Assembly (NCBI RefSeq): GCF_035918235.1
Contig: NZ_CP109485.1
Location: 6,921,001 to 6,985,000, forward strand
DNA from: Streptomyces sp. NBC_01445
GTDB taxonomy: Bacteria > Actinomycetota > Actinomycetes > Streptomycetales > Streptomycetaceae
DNA length: 64,000 nucleotides
Direction: 5' to 3'
Shown here: piece after piece, positions 17,023 through 25,612 of the stretch
How positions within the stretch are numbered: the first letter of the stretch is position 1
How the letters are laid out: each line of letters starts with the position of its first letter
Program-made: the position numbers and the translations under genes
The notes under the pieces: model-generated
What the model was told of the DNA's origin: nothing
Seen by the model: only the letters and a program-made list of their open reading frames with translations
Database searches by the model: none

Positions 17023-18264
17023 ATGAGGACCCTGCGCCGCAGACTCGCGGGTGTCGTCTTCCTGATCGTGCCCGCGCTGCTCATCTGGCTCGCCGTCGCC
17101 GTCTACAACAAGGACTTCACCAACTCCGACCAGGTCGTCGTCGAGACCGGGAACGTGGGCAACGAGATGCATCTCGGCGCCGAGGTCAAGTTGCGGGGCG
17201 TCGTACTCGGCGAGGTCCGCGGGATCGATGCCACCGCCGACGGCGCCCGCCTCACCCTCGCGCTCGAACCCGGCGCCCTGGATCACGTCCCCGACGACGT
17301 CCGCGCCCAGATGCTGCCGACCACGCTGTTCGGCGAGCGGTACGTCGCCCTCGTACCGCCCTCGAGCCCCAGCACCCGGATGCTGCCGGCCGGGGCCGTC
17401 ATTCCGCAGGACCGGTCCGCCAACGCCATCGAGCTGCAGCAGGTGCTCGACCACGTCCTGCCGATGCTCACCGCCGTACAGCCGCAGAAGCTGTCCGCAA
17501 CCCTCTCCGCAGTCTCCCAGGCGCTGCAGGGGCGAGGCGACCGCATCGGCGACACGCTTGTTCAACTCGACGCGCATCTGCGCAAGTTCAACCCGAACCT
17601 GCCCACCTTGAACGAGGATCTGAAGCAGCTCGTAAAGGTCTCCCACGTGTACGCCGATGCCGCGCCCGGCATCATCGACGCGCTCACCGACTTCACCACC
17701 ACCAGCGGCACGATCGCCGAGAAGGAGAGCGAACTCGCCGGCACGTACGGGGCCACGACCCGGACCGCCGAGGACCTCGACGCCTTCCTGCGTGCCAACC
17801 AGCACAACATCATCCGGCTCTCCGCCGCCTCCCGTCCCACACTCCAGCTGCTCGCCGAGTACGCGCCGTCCTTCCCGTGCACCCTGCGCACCCTCGCCGA
17901 CTTCGTGCCGCGCATGGACAGGGTCCTCGGCAAGGGCACGGACCAGCACGGCATCCATGTGGACGTCACCACCGTTCCCTCGCGCGGCGAGTACGTCGCC
18001 GGGCGGGACACCCCCGCCTACACCTCCGGCGGCGGTCCGCACTGCTACCCGGTGCCGTATCTCGGCGCCGCGACCGCCAAGGCGCCCGTCACCGCCACCG
18101 CGTCCGCGGAGCAGGACCTGGGGCCCGCCAACTCGCCGCAGGAGAACGACCTGGTGAACGAGCTCATCGCACCGGGCGCCAAGACCTCGCCCGACGACCT
18201 GCCCGACTGGTCGAGCCTGCTCGCCGGGCCCGTGTACCGGGGGACGGAGGTGAAGCTCAAATGA
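17023..18264 (+). CDS. MCE family protein, subunit A of the hexamer
   Basis: A 413-aa protein with one N-terminal membrane anchor (VVFLIVPALLIWLAVAVY) and an MCE domain at about residues 38-115: HLGAEVKLRGVVLGEVRGID and ARLTLALEPGALDHVPDDVR. Then comes a long helical segment (about 125-270) expected to line the lipid tunnel, and a Pro/Ala-rich C-terminus. It is the first of six MCE proteins, matching the A-F set of mycobacterial Mce systems. Downstream coupling: its TGA lies inside the next gene's ATGA. Confidence 0.92.
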   Translation: MRTLRRRLAGVVFLIVPALLIWLAVAVYNKDFTNSDQVVVETGNVGNEMHLGAEVKLRGVVLGEVRGIDATADGARLTLALEPGALDHVPDDVRAQMLPTTLFGERYVALVPPSSPSTRMLPAGAVIPQDRSANAIELQQVLDHVLPMLTAVQPQKLSATLSAVSQALQGRGDRIGDTLVQLDAHLRKFNPNLPTLNEDLKQLVKVSHVYADAAPGIIDALTDFTTTSGTIAEKESELAGTYGATTRTAEDLDAFLRANQHNIIRLSAASRPTLQLLAEYAPSFPCTLRTLADFVPRMDRVLGKGTDQHGIHVDVTTVPSRGEYVAGRDTPAYTSGGGPHCYPVPYLGAATAKAPVTATASAEQDLGPANSPQENDLVNELIAPGAKTSPDDLPDWSSLLAGPVYRGTEVKLK

Positions 18265-19322
18265 GCGGAACACCAGGGGAGTTCGCGCACATGAAGCGGC
18301 GGTCCCTCGCCGGGCCGCTGGTCAAGTCGCTCGTCTTCGTCGTCGTCACCGCCCTGGCCACCACCGTGCTCGGCTTCTCCATCGCCAACACGGGCGTCGG
18401 CACCGACACCGTCACCTACAAGGCCCTGTTCACCGATGTCACCGGCCTCATCGACGGGGACGGCGTACGGATCTCCGGGGTGAAGGTCGGGGAGGTGACG
18501 GACGTCCGCGTCGTCGACCGGCGCACCGCCCAGGTCACCTTCACCGTCGAGAAGGGCCGGCCCCTGCCGCGTACCACGACCGCCGCCGTGAAGTACCTCA
18601 ACATGGTCGGCCAGCGTTACATCGCCCTGGGCCGCGGCACCGGGGCCGCGTCCGGCGACCTCGGCCCCGACGGCACGATCCCGCTCGCCCGCACCACTCC
18701 CGCCCTCGACCTCACGCTCCTGTTCAACGGGTTCAAGCCGCTGTTCGAGGGCCTGTCCCCGAAAGACGTGAACGAGCTCGCCGGGTCCATCGTGAAGGTG
18801 CTCCAGGGCGAGGGCGGCACCGTCAACAGCCTCATCGAGCACGTCGGCTCGCTGTCGTCGACCGTCGCCGCCAAGGACAAGGTGATCGGCGAGGTCGTCG
18901 GGAACCTCACCGACGTCCTGACCACGATCAACGACCGCGAGGACCAATTCGACGACCTCGTCACCACCCTCCAGGAGCTCGTCTCCGGCTTCAACGACGA
19001 CCGCAAACCGCTCGGCCACGCCATCGAGGCGATGGGGGACCTGACGACCGTCACCGCCGGGTTCCTGAAGGACGCGCGGGCGCCGCTGAAGGGCGACATC
19101 CACCAGCTGGGACGCCTCTCCACCTCGCTCGGGGACGGCATTCCGCAGATCGAGAACTTCCTCGACAAGACTCCCGCCAAGCTGACCGCCCTGTCGCGCC
19201 TGTCGTCGTACGGCTCCTGGTTCAACCTGTACCTCTGCGAGGCCAGGGTCGGCGGCGTGACCATGTCCGACGGATCGAAGCCGCCCACCGGCATCGCCGT
19301 CACCGCTGCGAGGTGCCAGTGA
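18261..19322 (+). CDS. MCE family protein, subunit B
   Basis: A 353-aa protein: membrane anchor LVKSLVFVVVTALATTVLGF at about residues 20-40, MCE domain about 48-130 (GLIDGDGVRISGVKVGEVTD, TTTAAVKYLNMVGQRYIALG), then a helical rod of about 160 residues. A conserved cysteine-containing end (WFNLYLCEARVGG) is typical of subunits B and C in actinobacterial Mce systems. Start ATG at 18261 overlaps the previous stop (ATGA) and has GGAGG 10 nt upstream. It sits in the conserved A-F gene order. Confidence 0.92.
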   Translation: MSGTPGEFAHMKRRSLAGPLVKSLVFVVVTALATTVLGFSIANTGVGTDTVTYKALFTDVTGLIDGDGVRISGVKVGEVTDVRVVDRRTAQVTFTVEKGRPLPRTTTAAVKYLNMVGQRYIALGRGTGAASGDLGPDGTIPLARTTPALDLTLLFNGFKPLFEGLSPKDVNELAGSIVKVLQGEGGTVNSLIEHVGSLSSTVAAKDKVIGEVVGNLTDVLTTINDREDQFDDLVTTLQELVSGFNDDRKPLGHAIEAMGDLTTVTAGFLKDARAPLKGDIHQLGRLSTSLGDGIPQIENFLDKTPAKLTALSRLSSYGSWFNLYLCEARVGGVTMSDGSKPPTGIAVTAARCQ

Positions 19323-20392
19323 TGCGGATGCCAGTGAAGGGCAGGTGGCCCTCGGTGAAACCGATCCAGGAGCGCAACCCCGTGGCTGTGGCCGTGGTCG
19401 GACTCCTCGCGCTCGCCCTCCTCACGCTCGCCGCGTTCAACGCGAGCAGCCTGCCCGTCGTCGGCGGCGGCACCGCCTACTCCGCCGACTTCAGCGAGGC
19501 CGCCGGCCTCGGCGACGGCGACGAGGTGCGCATCGCGGGGGTCAAGGTCGGAGAGGTCACCGGCGTCGCCCTCGACGGGAACAAGGTGAAGGTCACCTTC
19601 GACGTCCAGGACAGGGCCACCTGGATCGGCGACCGCACCACGGCCGCCATCGCCATCAAAACCCTGCTCGGCGAGAAGTACGTCGCCCTCGACCCGGTCG
19701 GCTCGGCCCGCCAGGACCCGCGCTCCCGCATCCCGCTCTCCCGCACCACATCCCCGTACGACGTCACCCAGGCATTTCAGGACCTCAGCGGCACCATCGA
19801 CGAGATCGACACGAAGCAGCTCGCCGCGAGCTTCGAGACGATCTCCGACACGTTCAAGGACTCGCCGCCCGATGTGCGGGCGGCGGTCAAGGGCCTGTCC
19901 GCACTGTCCAGGACCGTGTCGTCGAGGGACACGCAGCTCGCCGAACTCCTCGCGGGCAGCAAGAAGTTGACGAAATCGCTCAAGACGAAGAAGTCCAGCT
20001 TCGAGACGCTCATCGACGACGGCGGCTCCCTGCTCGGCGAGCTGCGCAAACGGCGGGCCGCCATCAAGGCGCTGCTCAGCGGCAGCTCGGCACTCGGCAA
20101 GGAACTCGGCGGACTCGTCACCGACAACGAGAAACAACTCGGACCGACCCTGAAGGCCCTCGGCCGGGTGACAGACGTCCTGGCGAAGAACCAGGGCAAG
20201 CTCGACAAGACCCTCGCCCTCGTCGGCCCCTACTACCGGCTCATCGGCAACACCCTCGGCGACGGCCGCTGGTTCGACAGCTATCTGTGCGGCGTCGTGC
20301 CACGCAACTACCTGCCCGAGGACTCCCTGCCGGCGACCTCCTGCATGCCGCCGAAGAACGGAAAGTACGACGTCAAGGGTGGTGGCCAGTGA
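19322..20392 (+). CDS. MCE family protein, subunit C
   Basis: A 356-aa protein with anchor VAVAVVGLLALALLTLAAF, MCE domain (GLGDGDEVRIAGVKVGEVTG, AIKTLLGEKYVALDP) and a helical rod with regular RTVSSRDTQLAELLAGSKKL heptads. The C-terminus has WFDSYLCGVVPRNYLP, parallel to subunit B. Start: ATG at 19322 within TGATG, sharing one base with the previous stop. Third of six consecutive MCE genes. Confidence 0.92.
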   Translation: MRMPVKGRWPSVKPIQERNPVAVAVVGLLALALLTLAAFNASSLPVVGGGTAYSADFSEAAGLGDGDEVRIAGVKVGEVTGVALDGNKVKVTFDVQDRATWIGDRTTAAIAIKTLLGEKYVALDPVGSARQDPRSRIPLSRTTSPYDVTQAFQDLSGTIDEIDTKQLAASFETISDTFKDSPPDVRAAVKGLSALSRTVSSRDTQLAELLAGSKKLTKSLKTKKSSFETLIDDGGSLLGELRKRRAAIKALLSGSSALGKELGGLVTDNEKQLGPTLKALGRVTDVLAKNQGKLDKTLALVGPYYRLIGNTLGDGRWFDSYLCGVVPRNYLPEDSLPATSCMPPKNGKYDVKGGGQ

Positions 20393-21393
20393 TGAGTACG
20401 CGCCGCAGACTGCTCGTCGGGACACTGGCGCTCGCCGTGCTCCTGGCCGCCGGGATCGTCGGCGTACGGGCCACGGGGCCGGGCGGCACCCGGATCACCG
20501 CCTACTTCGAGCGGGCCGTCGGCATCTACGCCGGCTCCGACCTGCGGATCCTGGGGGTACGCGTCGGACGGGTCGCCTCCGTGGACCCCGAGGGCACCCA
20601 GGTGCGGGTCACGCTCGACATCGACGACGGGGTGAAGGTGCCGGCCGGGGCGCGGGCCGTGGCGGTCGCGCCCAGCGTCGTCGCCGACCGGTACGTGCAG
20701 CTCACGCCCGCCTACACCACGGGCCCCGCGCTGCGCGACGGCGCGAAGCTGCCCGCGTCCCGCAACCGCACCCCCGTCGAGATCGACCAGCTCTACGACA
20801 GCGTCACCGAGCTGGGCAAGGCGCTCGGCCCCGGCGGCGCGAACGCCCAGGGCGCCCTTTCCGGACTGCTCGACACCGGTGCCAAGAACCTCAAGGGCAA
20901 CGGGGCGGCGATGGGCGACAGCATCGAACAGTTCGGCAAGGCCGCCAAGACGCTCAACGGCAGCAGCGACGACCTGTTCACGACGCTCAGCCAACTCCAG
21001 ACGTTCACCACGATGCTGAAGGAGAAGGACGGCGGCGTGCGCACCGCACAGGAGAACCTCGACGACGTCACGAACTACTTCGCCGACAACAAGGACGACC
21101 TCGCCGCCGCGCTCAAGGAACTCGGCAAGGCACTCGGCCAGGTGAAGGCGTTCATCAAGGACAACCGGGGCGAGCTGAAGAAGAACGTCGAGCGGCTCGT
21201 GCCGATCACCCAGACGCTCGTCGACCAGCGCGCGTCGCTCGCCGAGGCCCTCGACGTCGCGCCACTGGCCGCCGGGAACGTGGTGAACGCGTACAACCCG
21301 CGCACCCGCACCCTGGACGGGCGCGCGAACCTGAACGAGCTGAGCATGGGCGGGCCCCTGCTGCCGCTGCCCGTCGCAGGGGGTGACCGGTGA
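20392..21393 (+). CDS. MCE family protein, subunit D
   Basis: A 333-aa protein: anchor LLVGTLALAVLLAAGIVGV, MCE domain (GIYAGSDLRILGVRVGRVAS, VAPSVVADRYVQLTPAY) and a helical tail with NLKGNGAAMGDSIEQFGKAA. It ends compactly with NELSMGGPLLPLP and lacks the Cys-containing WF-YLC end of B and C. Start ATG at 20392 shares a base with the preceding TGA (TGATG). The end overlaps the next GTG start by 4 nt. Confidence 0.92.
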   Translation: MSTRRRLLVGTLALAVLLAAGIVGVRATGPGGTRITAYFERAVGIYAGSDLRILGVRVGRVASVDPEGTQVRVTLDIDDGVKVPAGARAVAVAPSVVADRYVQLTPAYTTGPALRDGAKLPASRNRTPVEIDQLYDSVTELGKALGPGGANAQGALSGLLDTGAKNLKGNGAAMGDSIEQFGKAAKTLNGSSDDLFTTLSQLQTFTTMLKEKDGGVRTAQENLDDVTNYFADNKDDLAAALKELGKALGQVKAFIKDNRGELKKNVERLVPITQTLVDQRASLAEALDVAPLAAGNVVNAYNPRTRTLDGRANLNELSMGGPLLPLPVAGGDR

Positions 21394-22550
21394 CCGCCGT
21401 CCGTCGCCGGAAGGCGGCCACCGGCGCCGGGATCGGCTGCGCCCTGTCGGTCGTGGTCGCCTTCTGCCTGACCCTCGGCGTGATACCCGTCCCCACCCCG
21501 TCCTTCGGCGGCATCGAGGACCTGCCGCTGCCCGGCGGCGCCGACCTCGGACCCCATCCCTACACGATCACCGCCGACATGAAGGACGTGCTCAGCCTCG
21601 TCCCGCGGTCCGCGGTCAAGGTGAACGACGTCGCCGTGGGGCGCGTCACCGACATCCGCCTGGCAGGCGACGGCAGTTGGGCCGCGCGCGTCACCCTGCG
21701 CATCAACGGCGACGTCGAGCTGCCCGCCGGCACCAGTGCCCGCCTGGAGCAGTCCAGCCTGCTCGGCGAGAAGTACGTGCAGCTCGTCGCGCCGAGGAAC
21801 GGCACCGGGTCCCTGCGCGCCGGCGACCGCATCCCCCTGTCACGCACCGGCCGCAACACCGAGGTCGAGGAGGTCTTCGGCGCCCTGTCGCTGCTCCTCA
21901 ACGGCGGCGGCGTCAACCAGCTCAAGACGATCACCACCGAGCTCAACTCGGCGCTCGGCGGACGGGAACCGGAAGTCCGCTCGACGCTGCGCCGCGTCAA
22001 CACCCTTGTCACGAACCTCGACGACCACCGCGGCGACATCACCGCGGCGCTCGACGGCGTCAACCAGCTGTCGGCGACACTCGCGCACCGCAAGGAGGAT
22101 GTCGGGACCGTGCTGACGAAGCTCTCACCCGGGCTCAAGACCCTCAAGAAGCAACGGGGGTCGCTGGTGACCATGCTGCGCTCCCTCGACCGCCTCAAGG
22201 GAGTCGCCGTCGACACCATCGACGCGGGCCAGGCCGACATGGTCGCCGACCTCAAGGCCATCGCGCCCACCCTCAAGGCGCTGGCCGACGCCGGCAAGGA
22301 CCTGCCGGACTCCCTCCAGGTCCTGCTCACCTATCCGTTCACGGACGAGGTGCTGCGCGGCGTCAAGGGCGACTACCTCAACGCGTATCTGGACGTGACG
22401 GCTGTGCCGGGCACCCAGCTGATCCCACCGTTGACCGGGGACGACCCTGGCCCGTCCCCGTCCCGCTCGACGACAGCGCAGTCCGCCGCCTCCTCGCGGA
22501 AGCCGCCGCTGCCGCTGCCCTCCGTGACGCCGGGGGGTGGTGGCCGGTGA
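21390..22550 (+). CDS. MCE family protein, subunit E (no evident lipobox)
   Basis: A 386-aa protein in the E position of the set. In mycobacteria this subunit is a lipoprotein, but here the N-terminus (ALSVVVAFCLTLGVIPVPTP) offers no good lipobox: the only cysteines are followed or preceded by residues that do not fit. The MCE domain is DLGPHPYTITADMKDVLSLV, VNDVAVGRVTDIRL, SSLLGEKYVQLVAPR. A helical rod follows and then a Pro/Ser-rich tail. Start GTG at 21390 overlaps the D stop. Confidence 0.9.
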   Translation: MTAVRRRKAATGAGIGCALSVVVAFCLTLGVIPVPTPSFGGIEDLPLPGGADLGPHPYTITADMKDVLSLVPRSAVKVNDVAVGRVTDIRLAGDGSWAARVTLRINGDVELPAGTSARLEQSSLLGEKYVQLVAPRNGTGSLRAGDRIPLSRTGRNTEVEEVFGALSLLLNGGGVNQLKTITTELNSALGGREPEVRSTLRRVNTLVTNLDDHRGDITAALDGVNQLSATLAHRKEDVGTVLTKLSPGLKTLKKQRGSLVTMLRSLDRLKGVAVDTIDAGQADMVADLKAIAPTLKALADAGKDLPDSLQVLLTYPFTDEVLRGVKGDYLNAYLDVTAVPGTQLIPPLTGDDPGPSPSRSTTAQSAASSRKPPLPLPSVTPGGGGR

Positions 22551-23776
22551 TCACCCTCGCGGTCCGCCTCAAGAACCTCGCGTTCCTCGTCGTCGCCGTC
22601 CTCGTCCTCGGCTACCTCGGCATTCGATACGCAGATCTGGGCGGCTACGTCGGAGCCGCCGACTACTACACGGTGAAGGTACAACTGCCGCGCACCGGAG
22701 GTCTGTTCACACATTCCGACGTCACCTATCGGGGCGTGTCGGTGGGCAGGGTCGGACCGATCGGGCTCACTCCCGACGGGGTGCAGGCCGAACTGCGCAT
22801 CAAGAAGTCCGCGCCCCGCATCCCCGACGACGCCAAGGCGGTCGTGGCGAGTCTGTCGGCCGTCGGCGAGCAGTACATCGACCTGCGCCCCGGCCGTACG
22901 GACGGCCCCTATCTCGCGGACGGGGCCCGGATCGCCCCGGTCGCGACGAGCGTGCCGCGTCCGGTGACGGACGTCCTGTCGAGCGTGGACGACCTGACGA
23001 CATCTGTGCCGCTCGACTCGCTGCGCACCGTCGTCGACGAGTTCGGCAAGGCCTTCGAAGGACGCGGCGACGACCTCCAGATCCTCATGGACAACGGCTC
23101 CGACTTCGTCCAGGCCGCCGACCGCGCCCTGCCGCAGACCACGAAACTGATGGCCGACGGCGAGGTCGTGCTGCGCACCCAGGCCGAAGAGGGCCGGGCC
23201 ATACGGGACTTCGCGTCCGGCGCGAAGGACCTCGCGGCCACGCTCAAGGGCTCCGACGCCGACCTGCGCCGCCTCATCATGGCCGCGCCGGAAGCCGCCA
23301 CCCAGCTCAGCGCACTCCTACGTGACCTGGACCCGGACATCGGTGTCGTCCTGGCCAACCTCCTCACCACCTCGGAGGTCGCCGTCACCCGGCAGCACGG
23401 CACCGAGGAACTCCTCGTGAAGCTGCCCGCGGCCGTCGCGGCGGGCGCATCGGCCGTCGACGGAAAGAAGGTCAACCTCGGCATGGCGGTCACCTTCTTC
23501 AAACCCCTGCCCTGCACGGCCGGTTACTCCGGTACGCGCTACCGTCTCGGCACGGACCTGAGCGCGGCGCCGACGCTCAACAAGGGCGCGCGCTGCACGT
23601 CACCCCCGTCGAGCGGGATCGGCGTACGCGGCTCGGCGAACGCGCCGGACGGCGGAGGCGTCCCGAAGCCGGCCCGGCCCGGGGCGCTGTCCCTGCCCTC
23701 GGTGGACGACGCAGCGGACCGCACGTCACCCGGCATGGCGGACCTGCTCGCCCTCACTCCCGGGAGCGGCGCGTGA
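22547..23776 (+). CDS. MCE family protein, subunit F
   Basis: A 409-aa protein closing the hexamer set: anchor LKNLAFLVVAVLVLGYLGI, then the F-type opening VQLPRTGGLFTHSDVTYRGV, which is distinctive for MceF-like subunits, VVASLSAVGEQYIDLRPG, and a helical rod. The C-terminal 100 residues include PCTAGYSGTRYRLGTDL and a Pro/Gly-rich tail. Start GTG at 22547 overlaps the E stop by 4 nt (GTGA), and its own stop overlaps the first Mce-associated gene. Confidence 0.92.
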   Translation: MITLAVRLKNLAFLVVAVLVLGYLGIRYADLGGYVGAADYYTVKVQLPRTGGLFTHSDVTYRGVSVGRVGPIGLTPDGVQAELRIKKSAPRIPDDAKAVVASLSAVGEQYIDLRPGRTDGPYLADGARIAPVATSVPRPVTDVLSSVDDLTTSVPLDSLRTVVDEFGKAFEGRGDDLQILMDNGSDFVQAADRALPQTTKLMADGEVVLRTQAEEGRAIRDFASGAKDLAATLKGSDADLRRLIMAAPEAATQLSALLRDLDPDIGVVLANLLTTSEVAVTRQHGTEELLVKLPAAVAAGASAVDGKKVNLGMAVTFFKPLPCTAGYSGTRYRLGTDLSAAPTLNKGARCTSPPSSGIGVRGSANAPDGGGVPKPARPGALSLPSVDDAADRTSPGMADLLALTPGSGA

Positions 23777-24291
23777 GGGCGTGGGGGCGCGGCCCGCGAC
23801 GAATCCTCGCGGGGGTGGGACTCGTCACGGCCCTCGCGCTGTGCGGGACGGGCGCCTGGTCGTACGCGCAGGCACGGGGCGACGACGACCTCGCATACGC
23901 CCGCTCGCGCGACGCGGCCCTGGCCGACGGGCGCGCGGCCGTGGTGACGCTGACGACCCTGGACGCGTCGACGAAGACGCGTGCCCGCTCGGGCATCACC
24001 ACCTGGAAGACGGTCACGACGGGCCCGCTCCGTACGCAGCTCGGCCGTCTGGCACCGGCTGCCGGGGCGTCCTCGCGGGGTGTGGTCACGGACGCGGCGA
24101 TCACGGCGCTCGACGACCGCGCGGGCACCGCGAAGCTCATCGCCACGGTCCGGGTGGAGACCACGCCGAAGAACGCCAAGTCCCCGTCGGCGGACCGCAA
24201 ACGCCTGGAGGCGCTCCTCGCGCGCTCCTCAGACGGCACCTGGCGCGTGAAGGCGCTGAACGCGGTACCGGTGACGGAGGTGTCCGGATGA
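23773..24291 (+). CDS. Mce-associated membrane protein (Mas 1)
   Basis: A 172-aa single-pass protein: hydrophobic segment ILAGVGLVTALALCGTGAW at the N-terminus, then an extracellular domain of about 130 residues of the SnoaL/nuclear-transport-factor-like Mce-associated type (RDAALADGRAAVVTLTTLDA, AAITALDDRAGTAKLIATVR, GTWRVKALNAVPV). Such proteins stabilise or assemble Mce complexes in mycobacteria. Start GTG at 23773 overlaps the MceF stop. First of four related proteins in a row. Confidence 0.85.
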   Translation: MRAWGRGPRRILAGVGLVTALALCGTGAWSYAQARGDDDLAYARSRDAALADGRAAVVTLTTLDASTKTRARSGITTWKTVTTGPLRTQLGRLAPAAGASSRGVVTDAAITALDDRAGTAKLIATVRVETTPKNAKSPSADRKRLEALLARSSDGTWRVKALNAVPVTEVSG

Positions 24292-25031
24292 TGTGGGACG
24301 GGATCGGACGCGTGGTGCGGGTAGGGTCCGAGGAGGACGAACTGCCTGGGACCGAACCGGAGTTCAAGGCTGAGAGCGGGCTTGCGGCGACGGACCTCGA
24401 TCCGGCCCCGGCGCCCGACGCCGCTGCGGGGACCAATGGCGACGCGGAGACCAGGTCCGACGCCGCTGCGGGAACCAATATCGACGCCGATGTGGAGACC
24501 GGTACCGACGCCCAGCAGCCCGCCGTCCGGCCCCGCCGTCGGTTCCTCCTCGGCACCACCGTCGCCTCTGTCCTGCTCGCCCTCGTCGGCGGCGTACTCC
24601 TCTACCAGGCCCACGAGTTGAGGAGCACGCCCGCCGCGGCCAACCGCGCGCTCACCGACGCCGAGGCGACCACTCGGGTCGGCGGGGACGTCGGCAGCGC
24701 GCTCGCCAAGGTCTTCTCGTACGCGCCCGGCGGCACCGACGCCACCGAGCGCTCCGCGCGAGAAGTGCTTTCGGGCCGCGCCGCGCACCAGTACGAGCAG
24801 CTCTTCGCCCAGGTCAAGGACAACGTCCGCGCCCAACGCGTCACCCTCACCACGCAGGCCGTACGGATCGGCACCGTCAGCCTGCGCGGGGACACCGCGC
24901 ATCTGCTCATCTTCCTCGACCAGACCGCCCGGCGCGGCCGGGGCAAGCCCACGACGTCCGCGGCCCAGCTCTCCGTGACCGCCCGGCTGCGGGGCGACGT
25001 ATGGCTGATCGTCGACATCAAGGCCCGTTGA
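24288..25031 (+). CDS. Mce-associated membrane protein (Mas 2) with acidic cytoplasmic N-terminus
   Basis: A 247-aa single-pass protein. Residues 1-80 are acidic and repetitive, with DAAAGTNGDAETRS and DAAAGTNIDADVETG forming an imperfect repeat. After a short basic patch (RPRRR) comes the membrane segment FLLGTTVASVLLALVGGVLL. The exported part has the Mas pattern TRVGGDVGSALAKVFSYAPG, ending WLIVDIKAR. ATG at 24288 lies in ATGATG overlapping the previous TGA; the second ATG (24291) is also possible. The acidic tail contrasts with the basic tail of Mas 4. Confidence 0.85.
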   Translation: MMWDGIGRVVRVGSEEDELPGTEPEFKAESGLAATDLDPAPAPDAAAGTNGDAETRSDAAAGTNIDADVETGTDAQQPAVRPRRRFLLGTTVASVLLALVGGVLLYQAHELRSTPAAANRALTDAEATTRVGGDVGSALAKVFSYAPGGTDATERSAREVLSGRAAHQYEQLFAQVKDNVRAQRVTLTTQAVRIGTVSLRGDTAHLLIFLDQTARRGRGKPTTSAAQLSVTARLRGDVWLIVDIKAR

Positions 25032-25064
25032 GCCAACGCCCCCGACCCGAAGAAGGGACCGCGC

Positions 25065-25592
25065 ATGACCCGGTTCACCCAGCCCCTGCTCGTCTCGGCG
25101 CTCGCCCTCGCCCTTGTCGCGGGTGGTGTCGCCGCTTGGGCCGGCTGGTCCTGGTACGGGGCGGCGCACGACGACTCCGCCGCTTACGCCGCCTCCCGCG
25201 ACGACGTCCTGGAAGCGGGCGAGCAGGCCGTGCAGAACCTCAACACGCTGGACCATCGCCGCGTCGGCATCGGACTCGACCTGTGGGAGTCCTCGACCAC
25301 CGGCGACCTGCACAGCCAACTGGTCAAGGGCCGCGACGAGTTCGCAGCACAGGTGAGGACCGCGAAGACCGTCAGCACGGCCAAGGTGCTGTCCGGGGCG
25401 GTGACAGAGCTCGACCAACGGGCGGGCCGCGCCCGCGTGATGATCGCCCTGCGCGTCACCGTCCGGGCCTCGGGCCAGAAGGCGACCGACAAGGACAGCC
25501 GCATGCTCGGCGAACTCATCCGGACCGGCGGCCACTGGAAGCTCAGCGCCCTCGGCCAGGCGCCGGTCGGCGACACCGCGACGACGGACTGA
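25065..25592 (+). CDS. Mce-associated membrane protein (Mas 3)
   Basis: A 175-aa protein close in layout to Mas 1: membrane segment PLLVSALALALVAGGVAAWA, then AASRDDVLEAGEQAVQNLNT, GAVTELDQRAGRARVMIALR and GHWKLSALGQAPV. It has almost no cytoplasmic tail. Thus short-tailed (1, 3) and long-tailed (2, 4) proteins alternate, as if a pair had been duplicated. The gene begins 33 nt after Mas 2. Confidence 0.85.
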   Translation: MTRFTQPLLVSALALALVAGGVAAWAGWSWYGAAHDDSAAYAASRDDVLEAGEQAVQNLNTLDHRRVGIGLDLWESSTTGDLHSQLVKGRDEFAAQVRTAKTVSTAKVLSGAVTELDQRAGRARVMIALRVTVRASGQKATDKDSRMLGELIRTGGHWKLSALGQAPVGDTATTD

Positions 25593-25612
25593 CCAGGGGA
25601 GAGGCCCACCAG

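Noticed and set aside
19345..21393. A 682-codon frame spanning two MCE genes
   Set aside because: Only the part from 20392 onward is MCE subunit D; the first half is an out-of-frame reading of subunit C.
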